From positions 3,968,597 through 4,032,596 of the forward strand of contig LR590083.2 of NCBI GenBank assembly GCA_901457705.2: DNA of 64,000 nt. The letters run 5' to 3'. Of the stretch, positions 1 to 9,767 are shown piece after piece. Below the pieces are notes generated by a model. It saw only the letters and a list, made by a program, of their open reading frames with translations, was not told where the DNA came from and made no database searches. The position numbers were made by a program, and so were the translations under genes. Position 1 is the stretch's first letter, and the number at the start of each line of letters is the position of its first letter. The stretch comes from Beijerinckiaceae bacterium RH AL1 (GTDB lineage: Bacteria; Pseudomonadota; Alphaproteobacteria; Rhizobiales; Beijerinckiaceae).

Positions 1-1882
1 CGTCCTCGACCATCGAGACGTTCTGCTGGATCACCAGGTCCATCTGGCCGAACGCCTCGTTGGTCTCGAAGAGCTTTTCCGTCTGCATCGCGACGTCGCC
101 GGCGATGCCGCCGATCGCGATGTTGGTGTCGCCGACGTGGGCGACGATGCGCTCCAGCGCGCGGCCGGTCTCGCCCACCAGCTCGGAGCCGAAGCCGACC
201 TGCTTGGTCGCCGCCGAGATCAGCGCCCTGATCTGCTGCGCCGAGTCGGTGGAATGCTTGGCGAGGTCGCGCACTTCCGCCGCGACGACGGCGAAGCCGC
301 GGCCCGACTCGCCGGCGCGCGCCGCCTCGATTGCCGCGTTGAGCGCCAGCAGGTTGGTCTGCGCGGCGATGCGGTCGATGTAGCCGATGATCTCCTCGAT
401 GCGCGCCGAGGACTGCTCGATCACCGTCATCGCGGTGATGGCGTCGCGCACGACGTGCTCGCTGCGCTCGGCCTCGGTCTTGGCGTGCTTGACGATGCTC
501 TGGGCGCGGGCGGCGCCGCCGGCGGACCGATCGATCGAGCCGGTCAGCTGGCGCAGCGCGCCGGCCGAGATCTCGAGCGCCGAGGTCTGCTGCGCGGTGC
601 GGCTCGCGAGGTCGCTCGTCGCCTCGGCGATGTCGGCGGTGCCGAGGCGGATGACCTCGGTGCTCTGGGCGATCGTGCGCATCGTGTCGCGCAGCGTGAC
701 GACGGTGGCGTTGAAGTCGACGCGGATCGGCTCGAGATCGGGCGGGAAGGGCGTCGAGAGCTCCGCGGTAAGGTCGCCGTGCGCCAGCTTCTCGAGGCCG
801 GCGGCGACGGTGCGCACGACGGCCGACTGCTGCTGCGCGAGCTCCTTCTCGTCCTGCAGCGCGGTGCGCGCCTCGACGTTCTGCTTGAAGAGGACGAGCG
901 TGCGCGCGATGGCGCCGGTCTCGTGCTTGTCGTCGAGATAGGGGATTTCGGTCGTCACATCGTTGGCGGCGAGGCCGTCCATCGCCTTCACCAGCCGGCG
1001 CATGCGCCGCGACAGGCCGGACGAGATGATCTTCGACATCGTGTAGGCGACGACGAGCGAGAGGCCGGCGAAGATCAGGCTGTTCGTCAGCTTCTGGTAG
1101 AAGCCGGCGATGCGCACCTCGAGGAGCCGCTCGAGCTCGGTGTTGGTCGCGCTCCACGTCGTGTCGACCTGCTTCAGCACCTCGCTCTGCGCGGCGGCGA
1201 GGTCGTCGACCCTGCCGCCGTCGAGCAGCGTGTGGCCGCGTGCGGCGAGCGCGCTCGCGACGTTGCGCAGCGCCCTGGTGTCGTCGTCGAGCGCCTTGCG
1301 CGTCAGGCCGGCGGCATTGTCCTTCATCGCCGCGCTCAGCGAGGAATCCGCGTCGCCCGACGAGATCTCGAGGCTCTTCACCGCGAAGGCGATGTCGATC
1401 AGCCGCTTCGAGCCCGGCGGCTCGGAGGCGGCCTTGCCGAGGGCGACGGCGGCGACGGCCAGGCCCGGCAGGCGCACCGTCGCCGCGTCCATGGCGTAGT
1501 AGCTGTCGAGATCGGGATCGAGCGTCAGGTTCGAGCCGTCGGCGACGGCCCCGATCAGCGCCTTGCCGGTCTCGAGGCGGTCGGCCACCGTCGTCGCGGC
1601 GACGTAGGCCTTGGAGGCATCCACCGCGTTGAACTTCACATCCGCCTCGGGGTCGACGGCGAGCGGCGCGTCGAGCGTTCCGGTCTTGGCGGTATCGATG
1701 AACGGGCGCCACAGCTTGGCGATATAGGCGCTGCCGTCGTCCTCCTTCTGCGCGAAGGAGATGTCGAGGCTCGACTGCTTGATGAACAGGGCGGTCAGCA
1801 CGACGTCCGGCACCGCCGACAGCGTGACCATGAGCCAGAGCCGCGCCGGGATCGACAGCTTCGAGTTGATGAACCTGATCAT
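1..1882 (-). CDS. Methyl-accepting chemotaxis protein (3' end beyond window)
   Basis: Membrane chemoreceptor that should signal through CheA/CheW. Translated from an ATG at 1882, it has an N-terminal membrane segment (about residues 10-30), a periplasmic helical domain, a second membrane segment (about 264-285), a HAMP linker, and the conserved cytoplasmic hairpin tip. The tip, around residues 494-542, contains [20 protein letters not shown] and [13 protein letters not shown]. About 627 residues are visible and the end of the signalling domain is cut off by the window edge. No che genes are next to it, so it looks like an orphan receptor. The ligand cannot be inferred. Confidence 0.93.
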   Translation of the reverse strand, partial: MIRFINSKLSIPARLWLMVTLSAVPDVVLTALFIKQSSLDISFAQKEDDGSAYIAKLWRPFIDTAKTGTLDAPLAVDPEADVKFNAVDASKAYVAATTVADRLETGKALIGAVADGSNLTLDPDLDSYYAMDAATVRLPGLAVAAVALGKAASEPPGSKRLIDIAFAVKSLEISSGDADSSLSAAMKDNAAGLTRKALDDDTRALRNVASALAARGHTLLDGGRVDDLAAAQSEVLKQVDTTWSATNTELERLLEVRIAGFYQKLTNSLIFAGLSLVVAYTMSKIISSGLSRRMRRLVKAMDGLAANDVTTEIPYLDDKHETGAIARTLVLFKQNVEARTALQDEKELAQQQSAVVRTVAAGLEKLAHGDLTAELSTPFPPDLEPIRVDFNATVVTLRDTMRTIAQSTEVIRLGTADIAEATSDLASRTAQQTSALEISAGALRQLTGSIDRSAGGAARAQSIVKHAKTEAERSEHVVRDAITAMTVIEQSSARIEEIIGYIDRIAAQTNLLALNAAIEAARAGESGRGFAVVAAEVRDLAKHSTDSAQQIRALISAATKQVGFGSELVGETGRALERIVAHVGDTNIAIGGIAGDVAMQTEKLFETNEAFGQMDLVIQQNVSMVED

Positions 1883-2245
1883 GCGAACGTCGGTGCCGCG
1901 GACTGTTTGGATCCGGCGTCATCCTGGCGCGACATGGTTAATGCCCGATTGCATGGATCGCTGATAGATTGTGCAATGTGTCCCGATACTTGTGCGGCAT
2001 TTGAGCAGTTTTGGATGCGACGTGCCGTTTACGTCCGCAGCGCCATCGCTGCTCGATTTGCCGCCGACTGCGCGGCTTGATCAACGCCGGCAGCCTCCGG
2101 TTGAAAGCGTCGGATCGCCGCTCGAGATCGGACACGTCCGCAGCAACGATTGCTGCGGATGAAGCGGCGCGCGATCTCGCATTCGACGCGGCGGTGGCGC
2201 TAAAACAGGCGCATCGGCGCGCCGCTTGCGCCGGGGGGACCCACC
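1883..2245. other. Intergenic region, no supported gene
   Basis: A 363-bp gap between the divergent receptor and VOC genes. It is more AT-rich near 1930-2010 and presumably holds both promoters. Short open frames here look like random translation, with mixed composition and no family resemblance. I see no RNA gene or clear terminator. Confidence 0.4.
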
Positions 2246-2650
2246 ATGACGCGCCCGCCCGTCGCGCCTTATCTCACCTGCTCGCCTGCGCTCGCCGCGA
2301 TCGCCTTCTACACCCAGGTCTTCGGCGCCGAGCAGAAGGCCTTCATGCCGGCGCTCGACGGCCTGCGCGTCATGCATTGCGAGCTGGCGCTCAACGGCGG
2401 CACGGTGATGCTCGCCGACGCTTTCCCCGAGTTCGGCCAGACGAGGGTCGGCATCCCCGGCGAGGCCGCGACCGTCTCGGTGAGCCTCGAGTTCGCCGCC
2501 AAGGACAAGGTCGACGACACCTTCGAGAAGGCGGTGAAGCTCGGCGGACGCGCCGAGACGGCGCCGACGAACTCGTTCTGGGGCACGCGGCTCGCAACCT
2601 TCCGCGATCCGTTCGGCCACCGCTGGATCCTCAACGCCCCTCTCAAGTAG
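2246..2650 (+). CDS. VOC-family protein (PhnB/glyoxalase-like)
   Basis: A 134-residue single-domain member of the vicinal oxygen chelate superfamily, of the PhnB/3-demethylubiquinone methyltransferase-like type. Visible features are the opening PYLTCSPALAAIAFYTQVFG, where a small fold half-module begins, and the closing motif FRDPFGHRWIL, typical of PhnB-like proteins. An acidic stretch lies in the middle. The substrate cannot be predicted, since this family includes lyases, dioxygenases and binding proteins. It is followed after about 70 bp by the nitronate monooxygenase gene on the same strand and may be co-transcribed with it. Confidence 0.85.
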   Translation: MTRPPVAPYLTCSPALAAIAFYTQVFGAEQKAFMPALDGLRVMHCELALNGGTVMLADAFPEFGQTRVGIPGEAATVSVSLEFAAKDKVDDTFEKAVKLGGRAETAPTNSFWGTRLATFRDPFGHRWILNAPLK

Positions 2651-2722
2651 ACGGCTTGACAGGCCCGAGCGGATGTTTACGTCGTACGCAGAAGCGAACG
2701 AACGCCCGACGAAGGAGCGACC

Positions 2723-3730
2723 ATGACCCTCCCGCCTGTCCTCGCGACCCGGCTGCGGCTGCCCGTCGTCGGCGCGCCGCTGTTCATCATCTCGGGGCCC
2801 GAGATGGTGATCGCGCAGTGCAAGGCCGGGATCGTCGGCGCCTTCCCGGCGCTCAACGCGCGGCCGGCGACGCAGCTCGACGAGTGGCTGCACCAGATCC
2901 GCGAGGAGCTCGACGCGCACGATCGCGCGCATCCCGACCGTCCCGCCGCACCGTTTGCCGTCAACCAGATCGTCCACAAGAGCAACGACCGGCTCGAGCA
3001 GGACGTCGGGCTCTGCGTGAAGCACAAGGTGCCGATCGTCATCACCTCGCTCGGCGCGCGCGAGGAGGTGAACCAGGCGATCCAGGGCTACGGCGGCATC
3101 ACGCTGCACGACATCATCAACGACCGCTTCGCCCACAAGGCGGTGGAGAAAGGTGCGACCGGCCTCATCGCGGTCGCGGCGGGCGCCGGCGGCCATGCCG
3201 GCACGCTGTCCCCCTTCGCGCTGATCCAGGAGATCCGCGCCTGGTTCGACGGCCCGCTGGCGCTGTCGGGCTCGATCGCGTCGGGCGCCGCGATCCTCGC
3301 CGCGCGCGCCGCGGGCGCCGACCTCGCCTACATCGGCTCGGCCTTCATCGCGACGCGCGAGGCGCGCGCCGCCGACGGCTACAAGCAGATGATCGTCGAC
3401 TCGCGCGCCGACGACATCGTCTACACCAATCTTTTCACCGGCGTGCTCGGCAACTACCTGAAGCCGTCGATCGTCAACGCCGGCCTTGACCCCGACAACC
3501 TGCCGACCAGCGACGCCTCGAAGATGAACTTCGGCTCCGGCGGCGAGAGCCGCGCCAAGGCCTGGCGCGACATCTGGGGCTGCGGCCAGGGCATCGGCGC
3601 GATCGACCGCGTGCTCTCGGTCGGCGAGCGCGTCGACCAGCTGGCGCGCGAATACGAGGCGGCGCTGGCGCGCGTCACCGGCGGCCATGCCTCGTCGTGG
3701 GGACGCCCGGCCCAGGCAGCGGTCGCGTGA
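2723..3730 (+). CDS. Nitronate monooxygenase (NPD/2-nitropropane dioxygenase family)
   Basis: FMN-dependent TIM-barrel enzyme of 335 residues that would oxidise alkyl nitronates. The N-terminus LRLPVVGAPLFIISGPEM and the flavin phosphate-binding region AVAAGAGGHAGT (about residues 152-163) are family hallmarks, followed by ALSGSIASGAAILAARAAGAD. An AAGGAG-like ribosome site (gaaggagcgacc) precedes the ATG. Its TGA overlaps the GTG start of the acyl-CoA synthetase gene, indicating translational coupling. The real substrate is uncertain: many homologues act on propionate-3-nitronate or are enoyl-reductase-like. Confidence 0.9.
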   Translation: MTLPPVLATRLRLPVVGAPLFIISGPEMVIAQCKAGIVGAFPALNARPATQLDEWLHQIREELDAHDRAHPDRPAAPFAVNQIVHKSNDRLEQDVGLCVKHKVPIVITSLGAREEVNQAIQGYGGITLHDIINDRFAHKAVEKGATGLIAVAAGAGGHAGTLSPFALIQEIRAWFDGPLALSGSIASGAAILAARAAGADLAYIGSAFIATREARAADGYKQMIVDSRADDIVYTNLFTGVLGNYLKPSIVNAGLDPDNLPTSDASKMNFGSGGESRAKAWRDIWGCGQGIGAIDRVLSVGERVDQLAREYEAALARVTGGHASSWGRPAQAAVA

Positions 3731-5262
3731 GCCGCATCCTCTCCGGCGATCGCGTGCTCGAGCGCGCGGCGCTCGGGGAGCGGGTCGCCAACGCGGCGAA
3801 GGCCCTGCACGCCGCCGGCGTCGCGCCGGGCCAGTCCGTCGCGCTACTGCTCCGCAACGACTTCGCCTTCTTCGAGGCGTCCGTTGCAGCCCAAACCATC
3901 GGCGCCTACGCGACGCCGATCAACTGGCACAACACGCCGGACGAGATCGGCTACGTGCTGCGCGACTGCGGCGCCACGGTGCTCGTCGGGCACGACGACC
4001 TGCTCGCCAAGCTCGGCGACGCGGTGCCGGCGGGCACGATCGTGCTCGCGGTGGCGACGCCGCCGGAGCTCGCCGCCGCCTACGGCGTGCCGGCCGGCGC
4101 GACGCTCGCGGACCGCCGCGACTGGGACGAGTGGGTCGCCGCCGCCGCCGACAAGCCCACGCCGCCGCCGGCGCCGCAGACCGGCTCGATGATCTACACG
4201 TCCGGCACCACCGGCCGACCCAAGGGCGTGAAGCGCCAGCCGACCGCCGAGCACGAGCGCGAGGCGCGCCACGCGAACACCGAGCGCGCCTACGGCCTCG
4301 GCGACGGCAACGGCGCCGAGGCGGTCGTGCTGATGAACGGGCCGATGTACCATTCGGCCCCAAACGGTTACGGCCTGACCGCCGTCCGCGTCGGCGCGAC
4401 CATCGTGCTCGAGCCGCGCTTCGACCCCGAGGAGATGCTGCAGCTCATCGAGCGGCATCCCGTCACCCACATGCACATGGTGCCGACCATGTTCACGCGG
4501 CTGCTGCGCCTGCCGGAAGAGACGCGCGCCCGCTACGATCTCTCGTCGCTGCGCTTCGTCGTGCACGGCGCCGCGCCTTGCCCGCCGCCGCTGAAGCGCG
4601 CGATGATCGAGTGGTGGGCCCCCGTCATCAACGAGTACTACGGGTCGACCGAGACCGGCATCCCGGTCTGGCATTCGTCGGAAGAAGCGCTGCGCAAGCC
4701 CGGCACCGTCGGCCGCGCGCTGCCGGGCGGCGAGGTCGCCGCCTACAACGCCGAGGGCCGACGCCTGCCGCCGGGCGAGATCGGCGAAATCTACATGCGC
4801 GCCGGCGGGATGGCGGACTTCACATATCACGGCCGCGACGAAGAGCGCGCCGCGATCGGCCGCGACGGGCTCGTCACCGTCGGCGACGTCGGGTTCGTCG
4901 ACGCGGACGGCTACGTGTTCCTGTGCGACCGCAAGCGCGACATGATCATCTCCGGCGGCGTCAACATCTACCCCGCCGAGATCGAGGCGGTGCTGATGCA
5001 GGTGGCGGGCGTTCGCGACTGTGCCGTCTTCGGCATCCCCGACGACGAGTTCGGCGAGGCCGTCTGCGCGCACATCGAGGCCGACCCCGCGGCCGGGCTG
5101 ACGCGCGAGAGCGTGCGCGAGGCGCTGGGCCAGACGCTCGCGCGCTACAAGCTGCCCAAGGTCGTCGCGTTCGCCGACGCGTTGCCGCGCGAGGACTCCG
5201 GCAAGATCTTCAAGCGCAAGCTGCGCGCGCCGTACTGGGACGGCGCGGGCCGCAGCATCTGA
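3727..5262 (+). CDS. AMP-dependent acyl-CoA synthetase/ligase
   Basis: ANL-superfamily enzyme that adenylates a carboxylic acid and transfers it to CoA. It shows the P-loop-like MIYTSGTTGRPKG (about residue 155), the A5 motif YYGSTETG (about 303), the hinge and ribose-binding stretch GDVGFVDADGYVFLCDRKRD with GGVNIYPAEIE (about 385-420), and the catalytic lysine near the end in EDSGKIFKRKLR. I chose the GTG at 3727 because it overlaps the upstream stop by 4 bp; an in-frame start at 3697 would overlap by over 30 bp. Size and motifs fit medium/long-chain or aryl acyl-CoA ligases, but the acid is not identifiable. Pairing with the upstream flavoenzyme suggests a small catabolic operon. Confidence 0.92.
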   Translation: MSRILSGDRVLERAALGERVANAAKALHAAGVAPGQSVALLLRNDFAFFEASVAAQTIGAYATPINWHNTPDEIGYVLRDCGATVLVGHDDLLAKLGDAVPAGTIVLAVATPPELAAAYGVPAGATLADRRDWDEWVAAAADKPTPPPAPQTGSMIYTSGTTGRPKGVKRQPTAEHEREARHANTERAYGLGDGNGAEAVVLMNGPMYHSAPNGYGLTAVRVGATIVLEPRFDPEEMLQLIERHPVTHMHMVPTMFTRLLRLPEETRARYDLSSLRFVVHGAAPCPPPLKRAMIEWWAPVINEYYGSTETGIPVWHSSEEALRKPGTVGRALPGGEVAAYNAEGRRLPPGEIGEIYMRAGGMADFTYHGRDEERAAIGRDGLVTVGDVGFVDADGYVFLCDRKRDMIISGGVNIYPAEIEAVLMQVAGVRDCAVFGIPDDEFGEAVCAHIEADPAAGLTRESVREALGQTLARYKLPKVVAFADALPREDSGKIFKRKLRAPYWDGAGRSI

Positions 5263-5268
5263 GGCGGC

Positions 5269-7266
5269 CTACGCCGCCTGCGCCGCCTTCGTCAGCACGC
5301 GGGTGAGGCGGGCCGAGAAGCCTTGCGCGTCGGCCGGCTTCTCGCCCTCCATCAGCCGCGCCTCGTCGAGCAGCAGCCAGACGATGTCCTCGAAGGCGGC
5401 CTTGTCGGCGGCCTCGACATGGTTGGCCAGCGCACCGATCAGCGGATGCGACGGGTTCACCTCGAGCACCGGCTTCGAGCCCTTGCCGGCGAGCTGGCCG
5501 TGCTCCGCCAGCATGCGCTCGAGCCGCAGGTCGAGCCCGCGGTCCTGCGCGACGAGGCAGGCCGGGCTCTCCGACAGGCGGTCGGAGGCGCGCACGTCCT
5601 CGACGTGGTCGGCGAGCGTCTGCTTCATCAGCGCGAAGAGCGAGGCCTGCGCCGGCGACGCGTCCGTCTTCGGCGGCTCCTTGCCCGGCTCGAGCGGGAT
5701 GTCCTTGATGTCGGCCGCGCCCTGCGAGATCGACTTGAACGGCTTGCCCTCGTAGCCCGCCGCGCTGCCGACCCAGAAGGCATCGATCGGATCCGGCAGC
5801 AGCAGCACCTCGATGCCGCGGGCGGAGAAGCCCTCGAGCTGCGGGCTCGCCTGCAGCCGCTTCAGGTCCTCGCCCAGCATGTAGTAGATCGAGGTCTGGT
5901 TCTCCTTCAGCCCGGCGACGTAGTCGGCGAGCGTGCGGTTGCCCTCGGGATGGGTGGAGGTCGCGAACCGCGCCATCTTGTAGATCGCGTCGCGCCGCTC
6001 GGGATCCTCGTAGAGCCCTTCCTTGATCACCGAGCCGAAGTTCTCCCAGATCGCCTTGAACTTCTCCGGCTCGGTCTCGGAAAACTTCGTCAGCTCCTGC
6101 ACGATGCGGTTGGCGACGCCCTTCTTGATCGCGGCGAAGACGGCGCTCTCCTGGATGAGCTCGCGCGAGACGTTGAGCGGCAGGTCGGCGGAATCGACGA
6201 CGAGGCGCACGAAGCGCAGCCAGTTCGGCACGATCTCGGCGTCGGACGAGATGAGCACGCGGCGCACGTAGAGCTTCGCCTTGCCCTTGCGGCCGGGGTC
6301 GAACAGGTCGAACGGCCGCGAGCCGGGGACGAAGGCAAGCACGGTGTACTCGGTGCGGCCCTCGGCGCGCCAATGGATCGTCAGCGCCGGCTCGTCGAAC
6401 TGGCCGGCGAGGTTGTTGTAGAAATCCTTGTACTCCTCCGGCGTCACCGCGCTCTTGGGCTTCGCCCACAGCGCCGTGCCTTCGGAGAGCTTCTTCGGCT
6501 CCTCGCCGGGCTTCTCGAGCAGGAAGATCGGCACGGCGATGGCGCCGGAGTGCTCGCGGACGATACGCTCCAGAGTGTAGGTCTCGAGGTACTCCTGCGA
6601 CTCCGCGTTGAGGTGCAGCGTCACGCGCGTGCCGCGGACCGGCGCCACGTCGAGCGCCAGCGGGGCAATCGCGTAGGAGCCCTTGCCGTCCGACGTCCAG
6701 CGATAGGCGAAGTCGGCGCCGGCGCGGCGCGTGTCGACCTCGACCTGATCGGCGACCATGAAGGCGGAATAGAAGCCGATGCCGAACTGGCCGATGAGGT
6801 CGGCAGCCTTCTCGGCCTGCGGCTCGCCCTCGGCGCCCTCCTTCGCCGGCCCCTTGGCGGCGGCCATGCGATCGAGGAAGGCGCGGGTGCCGGAGGAGGC
6901 TATGGTGCCGAGCGCCTCGCGCAGGTCCTGCTCGCTCATGCCGATGCCGTTGTCGGACACCGAGAGGGTCTTGGCGTCCTTGTCGACGGCGATCGTGATG
7001 CCGAAGGGCTGGCCGTCCTGCGTGAGGGAGGGCTCGGCGATCGCCTCGTAGCGCAGCTTCTCGCAGGCGTCGGCGGCGTTGGAGATCAGCTCGCGCAGGA
7101 AGATGTCGCGCTCGGAATAGACCGAGTGCACCATGAGATGCAGGAGGCGGGCGACATCGGCCTGGAAGGCGTGCGTCGTGCCCTCGGTCTTGCCCGGCTC
7201 GGTGATGGTGCCCTCCGGCGTCGCGCCGGTCGGCGCATTTGCGGTGGTCTCCTCGCCGGTGGTCAT
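5269..7266 (-). CDS. htpG: Molecular chaperone HtpG (Hsp90)
   Basis: Cytosolic ATP-dependent Hsp90 chaperone, 665 residues. The GHKL ATPase domain is clear: RDIFLRELISNAADACEKLR, the DNGIGM motif, and the lid region IGQFGIGFYSAFMV. The middle domain has NVSRELIQES. The ATG at 7266 matches the usual HtpG start plus a short Thr/Ala-rich extension. A longer in-frame reading to 7530 runs through the promoter and is not used. A sigma-32-like promoter is visible upstream, which fits heat-shock control. Confidence 0.97.
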   Translation of the reverse strand: MTTGEETTANAPTGATPEGTITEPGKTEGTTHAFQADVARLLHLMVHSVYSERDIFLRELISNAADACEKLRYEAIAEPSLTQDGQPFGITIAVDKDAKTLSVSDNGIGMSEQDLREALGTIASSGTRAFLDRMAAAKGPAKEGAEGEPQAEKAADLIGQFGIGFYSAFMVADQVEVDTRRAGADFAYRWTSDGKGSYAIAPLALDVAPVRGTRVTLHLNAESQEYLETYTLERIVREHSGAIAVPIFLLEKPGEEPKKLSEGTALWAKPKSAVTPEEYKDFYNNLAGQFDEPALTIHWRAEGRTEYTVLAFVPGSRPFDLFDPGRKGKAKLYVRRVLISSDAEIVPNWLRFVRLVVDSADLPLNVSRELIQESAVFAAIKKGVANRIVQELTKFSETEPEKFKAIWENFGSVIKEGLYEDPERRDAIYKMARFATSTHPEGNRTLADYVAGLKENQTSIYYMLGEDLKRLQASPQLEGFSARGIEVLLLPDPIDAFWVGSAAGYEGKPFKSISQGAADIKDIPLEPGKEPPKTDASPAQASLFALMKQTLADHVEDVRASDRLSESPACLVAQDRGLDLRLERMLAEHGQLAGKGSKPVLEVNPSHPLIGALANHVEAADKAAFEDIVWLLLDEARLMEGEKPADAQGFSARLTRVLTKAAQAA

Positions 7267-7321
7267 GTCGCAAAGCTCCGTCGTGGCGGCGGCGCTGGTG
7301 CCGCTCGCAAAATCCGCGCTG

Positions 7322-7350
7322 ATATCGCTTCGGAATTTCGCTTTTTCAAG
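7322..7350 (-). promoter_or_regulatory. Putative sigma-32 (heat-shock) promoter of htpG
   Basis: On the minus strand the sequence reads CTTGAA, 17 bases, then CGATAT, about 55 bp before the htpG ATG. The CTTGAA -35 hexamer is the hallmark of RpoH promoters in alphaproteobacteria. The -10 is only a partial match. Assignment rests on these hexamers and on htpG being a typical RpoH target. Confidence 0.5.
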
Positions 7351-7396
7351 CCACGCGAAGGGGTGAGTCGAGCGGGCAAAACCTTTTGAAACGACA

Positions 7397-7430
7397 CGGG
7401 CCGGCCGGAGCGAAACTCCTGGCCGGCCCG
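7397..7430 (-). terminator. Strong GC hairpin between the MFS gene and htpG
   Basis: Perfect 10-bp inverted repeat CGGGCCGGCC / GGCCGGCCCG with a 14-base loop that can extend the stem (GGAG/CTCC). It lies downstream of the MFS transporter and upstream of the htpG promoter, so it most likely ends the transporter transcript. There is no T-run, so intrinsic termination is uncertain. Confidence 0.4.
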
Positions 7431-7623
7431 CTATCGCCGCGGTTTCTTCTGAATCCTGCGAGCGCCCCGGTTGGGCTGGGGGGCTGACGTTCCCGAGGCT
7501 CCGCGCAGGACGTGCGGCGACGGTCGCCATATGCCGGGGGCGTGAGGCCTCGGCACGGCCCCATTCAGGCCAAAAGGCGGCGGCCGATCACGGACAGGTT
7601 CCCGCCCAGATCGGCCTCACGGA

Positions 7624-9294
7624 TCAGCTCAGGATCTTCGCTGCGCTGAGGAGCGCCTTGTAGAGGCCCCAGGCCACCGGGATCGCGATGATCAGCCACG
7701 GCACCAGCGTCGCGCCGGAGAGGCTGCCCTTGCCGATGCCCTGGCCCGAGGTGCGGCCGGCGGCCACCGTGGAGCCGTCGACGGGCGCCGAGGCGTCCAT
7801 GTGCCACTTCGGGTCCACCGGGCGGATCAGCAGGTTGCAGATGAAGCCGAGCGCGAGCAGGCCGACCATCACGTACATCACCGCGTCGTAGACCTCGGTC
7901 TTCGGCACGCCGGCGGCGATCTCGTGGTCGCGGACGCCGACGATGATCTCCGAGCCGACGACGCCCGCCGCCGACCAGGCGGTGAGCAGCCGGCCGTGGA
8001 TGGCGCCGACGAACTTGGTCCCGAAGATGTCGGCGAGATAGGCCGGCACGGTGGCGAAGCCGCCGCCGTACATCGACAGTATGATGCAGAGCGCGCCGAC
8101 GAACAGCGCCTTCTGGCCGTGGTCGGCCAGCGTCGGCACCGAGGCGTAGAGCAGGATGCCGAGCACGAAGAAGGTGAAGTAGGTCGCCTTGCGGCCGATC
8201 TTGTCGGACATCGAGGCCCAGAAGAAGCGGCCGCCGATGTTGAAGAGCGACAGCAGGCCGACGAAGCCCGCCGCCACGGCGGCGATCGCCTTGAGCTGGT
8301 CGGGGTTGGGCTTCACGCCCGCCGCGAGCCCGATGAGCGTCGGCCCGAAGATCGTCTGCAGCATCGGCGAGGCGATCGACAGCACGGCGATGCCGGCGGT
8401 CACGTTGAGGAACAGGACCGCCCAGATCATCCAGAACGAGAAGGTCTTGTGGGCGTCGTCGAGGTGGACGTCGCCGGCCGAGATGAGGCGGTTCGACCTG
8501 GCCAGTGGGGAGAACCCGTCCGGCGCCCAGTTCTCCGGCGGCACGCGGTACATCAGCGCGCCGATGCACATGACGACGAAGTAGACGATGCCGAGCGTGA
8601 GGAACGTCTCCATGACGCCGGGCGCGCCGGTGGCCGACTTGAAGCCGGCGACCTTGAGGCCGGGGACGATCTCGCCGCCGCTCATCAGGAGGTTGGCGAG
8701 GGGCGCGCCGATCATCGCGCCGCCGCCGAAGCCCATGATGGCCATGCCGGTCGCCATGCCGCGGCGATCAGGGAACCATTTGATCAGCGTCGAGACCGGC
8801 GAGATGTAGCCGAGGCCGAGGCCGACGCCGCCCACGAGGCCCATGCCGAGGTAGAGCAGCCAGAGCTGGTGCACCTGCACCGCGAGCGCGCTGATCACGA
8901 AGCCGCCGCCCCAGCAGACGGCGGCGACGAGCGCCGCCTTGCGCGGGCCGGCCTTCTCGAGCCAGCCGCCGAAGAGCGCGGCCGAGATGCCGAGGAACAC
9001 GATGCCGGTCTCGAAAGCCTTGACGGTCACCGTGTCCGGCCAGTTGCAGCTCGTCGAGGTGAGCAGCTGGAAGAAGCCGATCGTCTTGCAGGCCGCATCC
9101 TCGTTCGGGATCACCTTGGCGAGCGGCTTCCAGAACACGCTGAGGGCATACGCCATGCCGATCGAGAGGTGGATGAGCAGCGCCGCCGGCGGCACCAGCC
9201 ATCGGTTGAAGCCGGGTTTCGCGACCGTCCGCTCGCGCGTGAAGAAGCCAGGCTCCGCACCTCCGTGTCCGGCTGCCTGATCGAGTACCGTCAT
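7624..9294 (-). CDS. OFA-family MFS transporter with fused small-subunit-like C-terminus
   Basis: Twelve-helix major facilitator of the oxalate/formate antiporter group. It opens with LVPPAALLIHLSIGMAYALS and has the OFA hallmark GYISPVSTLIKWFPDRRGMA after the central GG-rich helix. After the twelfth helix and a linker (WHMDASAPVDGS) there is an extra helix, PWLIIAIPVAWGLYK. This resembles the tiny MFS transporter small subunit often encoded as a separate gene after OFA transporters. The ATG at 9294 has GAGGG upstream; a GTG at 9306 would put that site inside the gene. The substrate is probably a small carboxylate, but this is unproven. Confidence 0.9.
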   Translation of the reverse strand: MTVLDQAAGHGGAEPGFFTRERTVAKPGFNRWLVPPAALLIHLSIGMAYALSVFWKPLAKVIPNEDAACKTIGFFQLLTSTSCNWPDTVTVKAFETGIVFLGISAALFGGWLEKAGPRKAALVAAVCWGGGFVISALAVQVHQLWLLYLGMGLVGGVGLGLGYISPVSTLIKWFPDRRGMATGMAIMGFGGGAMIGAPLANLLMSGGEIVPGLKVAGFKSATGAPGVMETFLTLGIVYFVVMCIGALMYRVPPENWAPDGFSPLARSNRLISAGDVHLDDAHKTFSFWMIWAVLFLNVTAGIAVLSIASPMLQTIFGPTLIGLAAGVKPNPDQLKAIAAVAAGFVGLLSLFNIGGRFFWASMSDKIGRKATYFTFFVLGILLYASVPTLADHGQKALFVGALCIILSMYGGGFATVPAYLADIFGTKFVGAIHGRLLTAWSAAGVVGSEIIVGVRDHEIAAGVPKTEVYDAVMYVMVGLLALGFICNLLIRPVDPKWHMDASAPVDGSTVAAGRTSGQGIGKGSLSGATLVPWLIIAIPVAWGLYKALLSAAKILS

Positions 9295-9547
9295 TGCTAG
9301 ATCCACCCTCTATACGCGCCCACACGGGCAGTGCTGTCGCCGCGCGGTCATAGCACCGACGCTAGAACGTTCGTCGCCCTTCACAAAGACTGCCGCGCGT
9401 CCGACCCATCCCACATTCGACAGAGCGCGCTGAAAGGACCTTGCGCAGACCAGGGATGCGCCGGGCGCGGTGCGGCTCAGCTGAACGAAAGCGGCGGTCG
9501 CGCATTCTGGCGCTTGCATACTCGCTGGATTGGAAACCCTGCATCCC

Positions 9548-9763
9548 ATGACAAAGACCGTTCTCGTCTCCATCGCCCTGATCCTGGGCACGTCGTCGTT
9601 CGCCGCATCGGCCTCGCCGATGCACCACCAGCACCTGATGATGCGCAAGAAGCACAAGGTGCTCGCGAACGGCCGCTGCGACGGCATTTCCTACGGCACC
9701 GGCCAGCGCTCCTGCGGCACCGCCTCGGGCGGGACGCCGGGCGGCAACCCCAGCCGCAACTAA
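9548..9763 (+). CDS. Small exported hypothetical protein
   Basis: A 71-residue protein beginning MTKTVLVSIALILGTSSFA, a clear Sec signal peptide with an Ala-rich cleavage region. The mature part is short and His/Met/Gly-rich (MHHQHLMMRKKHK), has two cysteines and ends in a flexible GGTPGGNPSRN tail. A His/Met cluster could bind metal, but that is speculation. No family is recognised. A bidirectional terminator follows immediately. Confidence 0.65.
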   Translation: MTKTVLVSIALILGTSSFAASASPMHHQHLMMRKKHKVLANGRCDGISYGTGQRSCGTASGGTPGGNPSRN

Positions 9764-9767
9764 GACG

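Noticed and set aside
137-2080. 647-residue plus-strand open frame
   Set aside because: It is antisense to the chemoreceptor, rich in Arg, Gly and Asp, with no domain. Very high GC makes long shadow frames common.
1938-2135. 65-residue frame in the gap after the chemoreceptor
   Set aside because: No ribosome site, no family, unusual composition; more likely promoter DNA.
5323-7389. 688-residue plus-strand open frame
   Set aside because: Exactly antisense to htpG and low-complexity Arg/Leu/Gly-rich; a shadow of the GC-rich third positions.
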